From Chondrus crispus (taxonomy: Eukaryota > Rhodophyta > Florideophyceae > Gigartinales > Gigartinaceae), in contig NW_005179169.1 of assembly GCF_000350225.1 (NCBI RefSeq), positions 32,993 to 96,992 of the forward strand: a DNA stretch of 64,000 nucleotides. Direction: 5' to 3'. A model generated the notes under the pieces. That model did not search any database, was not told where the DNA came from, and saw only the letters and a list, made by a program, of their open reading frames with translations. The translations under genes and the position numbers were made by a program. Shown here piece after piece: positions 60,102 to 64,000 of this stretch; within the stretch, counting starts at the first letter, position 1; each line of letters opens with the position of its first letter.

Positions 60102-60980
60102 TCACTGATCTCCCTCTGGTCGTCCGACCTCAGCAAACACGGCCGAGACGGTCTCAGCGGAGGGTGAAATATCACCTAAGGAAAATTCTACCTTTGGTAT
60201 ATCCTGGTCAATAGAAATTTGGGGAGCCTTGGACATGAATTCACCTCCGAAGAATTTTTCAACAGTGGCAGAGGCGGAAGGAGCTGGTCCGGATTCATCG
60301 TCTGGTTTCACAGTAAGCTGACGGGCGAGATCGGGGTTAAGCGCGACAAACTCTTTGTCAAGTATCAAGTATGCGGTCTTGTCCCAGTCGCCGGCTGGAG
60401 GTCTCATCGAGATTTTCGGGGCAAGGTTACGAATCTTGGTGGGGAAATAGGCTTCGTACAGCTCTGTGCTAAGCACTTCTGGTTTGACGGGCTCGTCAGC
60501 GTCGGGGGCGGAGTACTTGTAGGTGGGGGTCTTCCAGAAGGCGACGGAGTCCGGGGAGTTAGCTTTCACATTTGCGACGGATGGGTTGATGGATTCCACA
60601 GCAACGGAGATTGATTCGTTGGCCGTCATGGAAATGACAGGGGCCATGTTACGGGTCTCGGGCGGAAAGTAGAAGTTCTTCGGGGTGACAGAGGGGGGAC
60701 AAGGCTGGACGGGAGCGGGAGAGGACGCGACTTTGGAGATAGAGCGGAGAGCGATTTTGAGGGCCGTGTTGGCCAGAACGCTGGTGGCGTCGCCAGTCTT
60801 GGGGGGGATGGCGGCCCACTCCAAGGTGAGACGGGAGGTTTGCTCGTTGCCGGTGTTGACGACGACAATCTTGGGGGCGATTGAATCACCCATGGAACAG
60901 CGCGGAGTGCGGTGTGAGGAGGCATTGGGAAGCGCGAGGCTCAGGCCGGCGAAGGAAGTGGTGAAGGCGGGGGTCGACAT
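60102..60980 (-). CDS. Unknown repeat protein with possible plastid transit peptide
   Basis: 292 residues from ATG 60980. The N-terminus MSTPAFTTSFAGLSLALPNA followed by Ser/Arg-rich sequence looks like a plastid transit peptide. Four spaced segments share an APxI(S/V) core, mostly preceded by a Phe/Gly- or Arg/Asn-containing lead: DSIAPKIVVV, ETRNMAPVISM, KIRNLAPKISM and EFMSKAPQISI. They are separated by 45-90 residues rich in Pro, Ser, Asp and Glu. There are no membrane segments and only two Cys. The pattern resembles a linker or scaffold protein that binds the same partner several times; phycobilisome or photosystem linkers would be one possibility in a red alga, but nothing proves it. 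Confidence 0.6.
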   Translation of the reverse strand: MSTPAFTTSFAGLSLALPNASSHRTPRCSMGDSIAPKIVVVNTGNEQTSRLTLEWAAIPPKTGDATSVLANTALKIALRSISKVASSPAPVQPCPPSVTPKNFYFPPETRNMAPVISMTANESISVAVESINPSVANVKANSPDSVAFWKTPTYKYSAPDADEPVKPEVLSTELYEAYFPTKIRNLAPKISMRPPAGDWDKTAYLILDKEFVALNPDLARQLTVKPDDESGPAPSASATVEKFFGGEFMSKAPQISIDQDIPKVEFSLGDISPSAETVSAVFAEVGRPEGDQ

Positions 60981-61655
60981 CGTGGCAGGGAGGGTGGGGG
61001 GGGGGGCCAAAGGAGGGGGCTGTCAGAGGATGCAGATGGGGAGTGGACAGGGGCAGGGCGGGTGAGAGGCGGGATGGGGGGGCGGGATGAATATAGGGAC
61101 GTGTACTGTGGACTGGTGGGGGTGAGTGAGGATTGGGGAGATTCTCTGAGGTACGATGGGAAATTTGTGGGAAATGGAAATATCTGCTGAAACCCTACTC
61201 TACTGTACAGCAGCGGTACAGTACTTGCTGAGATCATATCTCAACAGCGATGCCAGGTGTACAGCGATATGTGTTTACAGTGGGTACAGTGAAATAGCGG
61301 CGCTGCGGATACAAGGCACGCCTCGTGGATGTACACGTGGCTTGGGCGCCGTCGGTTATGTGCGCCAGAGGCGCCCTGGCGGGGACGCTCCTTTAAGCCT
61401 TTATCGATGATAGATGACGGTGATCAAACGTCATAACGGCTGCGTCATTGCTGCAGTTTTGAGCACCCTGTCTGCAGATACTGGCCCTCATTACACTCGT
61501 TCCCCAAACATCTTCATATTCCCTACACTACCTGGGTACGAACGGTTTACACCTCTACTTCTTGCCGCTCCCTTCCCACCTTCACCTCTCCCCCACCGTC
61601 TACCCGCTTCGCATCCTCGCTCCTCCTGATCCAGCCCTGCGGCCTCGGCGCCATC
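60981..61655. promoter_or_regulatory. Divergent promoter region of the last two genes
   Basis: 675 bp between divergent start codons. The flank of each ATG is pyrimidine-rich on its own sense strand (G-rich on plus near 60985-61140; C/T-rich on plus near 61555-61655). TACTGTA and TACAGTA occur at about 61200-61220. Confidence 0.5.
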
Positions 61656-64000
61656 ATGCCCTCTTCGTCCACCTCCGCCTCCTCCTCATCGCACCGCCTC
61701 CCCCAGCTTCGCACACGCTCCTCTACCTCCCTCTCTTCGCTCAACGCCCTCAGTCGCACCTCCTCCACCTCCAACCTCCATCGCCCCACTCGCTCCCCAC
61801 TCAAGCGACACACAAAGCGTTTCTTCCGACTCTCTCGCCCCTTCTTCCTCCCGCTCATTCTTGTCATCTCGCTCCTCACTTTCATCCCCATCTCCCTCCC
61901 TTTCCTCTCCCTCCCCTCGCATAATTGTATTCTTGCCGCCCCGCCCCCCGTGCACCCGTATTCACACCAATTTCCCCATGCCAACAATTCCCTGCCTCCT
62001 GAACATCAGATCTCTCCTCTCCCAACCCGCGATCGCCTTCTAACTCTCGCTCCTCGTTATTCCGCTTACAAGCCGAAACCCCATTCCCTCGATCCAGACA
62101 CCTCAACAGTGCTCTACACCATCCACGCCGTTCTCGTCTGCCATCCTACACAACCGTGCTGCGCGAATGATGTTGAGCCTTCCCTCGTCGCTCTCACCGA
62201 GCAAACTCTCCCGCTTTCTTCTCTCACCATCATCCATTCCTGCTCCTTCTCCTCCTCCATTCTCAAAAAGGCCCGCCCGTATTTCCCCTCCGTCTCTCAT
62301 ATGTTTTGCAGCAACACTGAGAACCTTCCGTTATGTCTGACTACCCATTTGGCCTCCGTACCTCCATCTCCTTTTGTTTTCGCTCTTGACTCCGCCACAC
62401 TTCTCGAACCGACAGCTGTCGAGAAGCTATGGCTCTCGCTCGTCTTGCGCCCGCACATTCCTGCCATTCACTCCCGCGCGTACTCGTCTGCATCGTTGCT
62501 GCGAGCGAAAGAAGCCGATTCAGACTTTGAAGTTCGGAGCATTACGCCCAGCCCCGACCGTGCGTTGCACCCGTTGCCGTTGATGGTTAATTCGTCCTCT
62601 CTCCCCAGGGAGGCACCCAGTGATTCTCTCGCTTTCTTAATTAGTCTTGTTTCGCGCGCACGTGTGCTCAAGGAGGCATTGTACACTAGTCTCGCCGAGA
62701 GGCAAGACGGTCTGTCATTTGCCCATGTCGCAAAAGATCTAATGCCTCCGTTTATGTGGTCTGACCTGGCCTTTCACAAGTGGGCTGCACAGAAGGATGA
62801 GGATGAGGTCTACAACGATAAGCTCTACGGTTCGGGGAATCGTGGAGCGCCAGAGATGGAGTTGGGACCGGTACCGTTCCCGCAGCGGAACGAAAAGGTG
62901 CCTGTGAGCATCTTCCTGATCTTACCTTGGATGCAGATGGGCGGCAGTGAGAAGTGCATGTTGGATATAGCGGAAGCCGTTCACAAGAAGGGTTGGGCGC
63001 TTACGTTCGTGCTCACCATGCCCTCATGGAAGGAGGATGACATTGGAGAGCTTGCTCTCGAGAATCAGTGGTTGCATAAGGCCCTGGCGCTATCCGTCGA
63101 TACATGGGATTTGCTTTCCTTGGGTCCACATGAAGCAACGGCCAGAACATACAGACACTTGCTCGAGTCGAGGCGCCCGGATTATTTGCTCATGGCCAAC
63201 TCGAGGTGGGCCTATGCGAATAGCAAATTCTTAAAGCATATTGCGCCGGAAACTACAATTGTCGACTATAACCATATGATCCATATGAGCTGGGAAGGTG
63301 GAGGCTTGCCGCGATATGGCGCAAATAATTCAAAGTTCTTCGACCTTCATCTTACAGCATCGCAAAATGTTGCCGATTCTATGAAGGAATGGATCGACAA
63401 AAGCATCATGGATGCCAACCCTGAGAAAGTCCAAACGTGCTACGTAGGCACTGATGCTGCGAAGTTGCACAATGGTGCTGCGAGGACGAAGGCTCGTGCG
63501 CTTATGCGTGAGCGCTACGACATTTCAGATGACAAACTAGTCGTGCTCTTCGCTGGTCGTTTTGTTATTGACAAAGGCTTGGATGTAATCTCGGATGTCA
63601 TCGAAAAGGTATCAAAAGAACCAAAAACGAAAGGCCGGTTTGTGTTTATGTTTGTCGGTAGTGGTGAAGAGGAATCGCGCTTGCAACCATATATGTCCAC
63701 CAGAATTCAAGAGAAAGCACCGCGAGTTATCGTGGCACCTCCGGCTCAAGGGTTGCTGCAATTGAGGGATTACTACGCCTTATCGGATGTCTTTTTGCTT
63801 CCATCGGTGAACGAAGGAATAGCCCTCGTTGTCTACGAAGCCATGGCCGCGGGACTGTTAGTAATGACAACAGACGTCGGAGGACAAAAGGAGATCGTCA
63901 CTTCTAAGACAGGCATTCTGCTACCCAACTATCGGAGCCTTTCACGGATGACTGCTCATACTCTAGACAAGCTGAGGGCGGTGGCCTACAATCCGAGCAT
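61656..64000 (+). CDS. Type II membrane glycosyltransferase with GT2-like and GT4-like domains (3' end missing)
   Basis: Open from ATG 61656 to the window edge, 781 codons so far. A basic Ser-rich cytosolic tail precedes one membrane segment at about 63-86 (FFLPLILVISLLTFIPISLP), typical of Golgi enzymes. Residues about 150-330 resemble a divergent GT-A (GT2-like) fold: SLVALTEQTLPLSSLTIIHS and FVFALDSATLLEPTAVEKL. Residues about 414-780 form a GT-B, GT4-like domain: IFLILPWMQMGGSEKCMLDI, VVLFAGRFVIDKGLDVI and LPSVNEGIALVVYEAMAAG followed by TTDVGGQKEIV. The gene could act in cell-wall galactan or glycoprotein synthesis; the substrate is unknown. No intron is needed in the visible part. Confidence 0.85.
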   Translation, partial: MPSSSTSASSSSHRLPQLRTRSSTSLSSLNALSRTSSTSNLHRPTRSPLKRHTKRFFRLSRPFFLPLILVISLLTFIPISLPFLSLPSHNCILAAPPPVHPYSHQFPHANNSLPPEHQISPLPTRDRLLTLAPRYSAYKPKPHSLDPDTSTVLYTIHAVLVCHPTQPCCANDVEPSLVALTEQTLPLSSLTIIHSCSFSSSILKKARPYFPSVSHMFCSNTENLPLCLTTHLASVPPSPFVFALDSATLLEPTAVEKLWLSLVLRPHIPAIHSRAYSSASLLRAKEADSDFEVRSITPSPDRALHPLPLMVNSSSLPREAPSDSLAFLISLVSRARVLKEALYTSLAERQDGLSFAHVAKDLMPPFMWSDLAFHKWAAQKDEDEVYNDKLYGSGNRGAPEMELGPVPFPQRNEKVPVSIFLILPWMQMGGSEKCMLDIAEAVHKKGWALTFVLTMPSWKEDDIGELALENQWLHKALALSVDTWDLLSLGPHEATARTYRHLLESRRPDYLLMANSRWAYANSKFLKHIAPETTIVDYNHMIHMSWEGGGLPRYGANNSKFFDLHLTASQNVADSMKEWIDKSIMDANPEKVQTCYVGTDAAKLHNGAARTKARALMRERYDISDDKLVVLFAGRFVIDKGLDVISDVIEKVSKEPKTKGRFVFMFVGSGEEESRLQPYMSTRIQEKAPRVIVAPPAQGLLQLRDYYALSDVFLLPSVNEGIALVVYEAMAAGLLVMTTDVGGQKEIVTSKTGILLPNYRSLSRMTAHTLDKLRAVAYNPS

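Noticed and set aside
1-64000. tRNA and rRNA genes
   Set aside because: I scanned for T-loop GGTTCRANTCC-type boxes and conserved rRNA blocks and found none I could fold convincingly; a dedicated tRNA search would be decisive.

Overview
The window is about 64 kb of nuclear DNA from a eukaryote with compact, intron-poor genes. The host genes carry zero to two short GT-AG introns, have pyrimidine-rich sense-strand leaders, and mostly alternate between convergent and divergent orientation. A starch-binding (CBM20) protein, a probable plastid-targeted protein, a large load of LTR retrotransposons and a GC-balanced composition fit a multicellular red alga; a florideophyte such as Chondrus is my best guess. 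That is an inference: no single gene proves it.

Layout. 1-10.8 kb is host sequence: an EB1 microtubule plus-end protein (+), a mitochondrial aspartate aminotransferase (-), an acyl-CoA-synthetase-like pseudoenzyme with a long coiled-coil insertion (+), a PIN/PILS-type transporter with one intron (-), and an LCM-methyltransferase-like protein fused to CBM20 (+). 10.8-42.9 kb is a transposon island. It starts one base after the stop codon of the CBM20 gene with a young Copia element (Copia-1). A Tc1-like element with 200-bp inverted repeats follows, then a pogo/Tigger-like remnant holding a decayed Copia element (Copia-2), then a minus-strand chromodomain Gypsy (Gypsy A) split by a plus-strand Gypsy (Gypsy B). 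42.9-45.0 kb holds a ClC-type anion channel or transporter gene with one intron (-). 45-48.8 kb has no gene I can support. 48.8-58.2 kb is a second accessory stretch: two PIF/Harbinger transposase genes with single stop codons, a two-part Myb-like partner gene, a decayed ROK1/DDX52-like DEAD-box helicase, a SANT/Myb-like gene abutting a Gypsy-B-type solo LTR, another probable solo LTR, a MITE-like element and strong inverted repeats. 58.6-64 kb returns to host genes: deoxyhypusine synthase with three exons (+), an unknown repeat protein with a transit-like N-terminus (-), and a membrane-anchored two-domain glycosyltransferase running off the right edge (+).

Main observations. (1) The 7-mer TACAGTA/TACTGTA looks strongly over-represented. 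It is the scar expected when a Tc1-type element with CAG...CTG ends, like the intact one here, is excised. In the RNase H region of Gypsy B a frameshift is exactly a TA to TA-CAG-TA conversion. (2) Copia-1 has a half-tRNA-iMet primer-binding site and a putative -1 frameshift signal between gag and pol. (3) Copia-1 and Gypsy B, which are unrelated, both carry long antisense coding regions between pol and the 3' LTR; the Copia-1 one shows a Cys/His/Asp pattern resembling a cysteine peptidase. (4) Two host proteins have unusual domain architectures: the acyl-CoA-synthetase-like pseudoenzyme and the LCM-like/CBM20 fusion.
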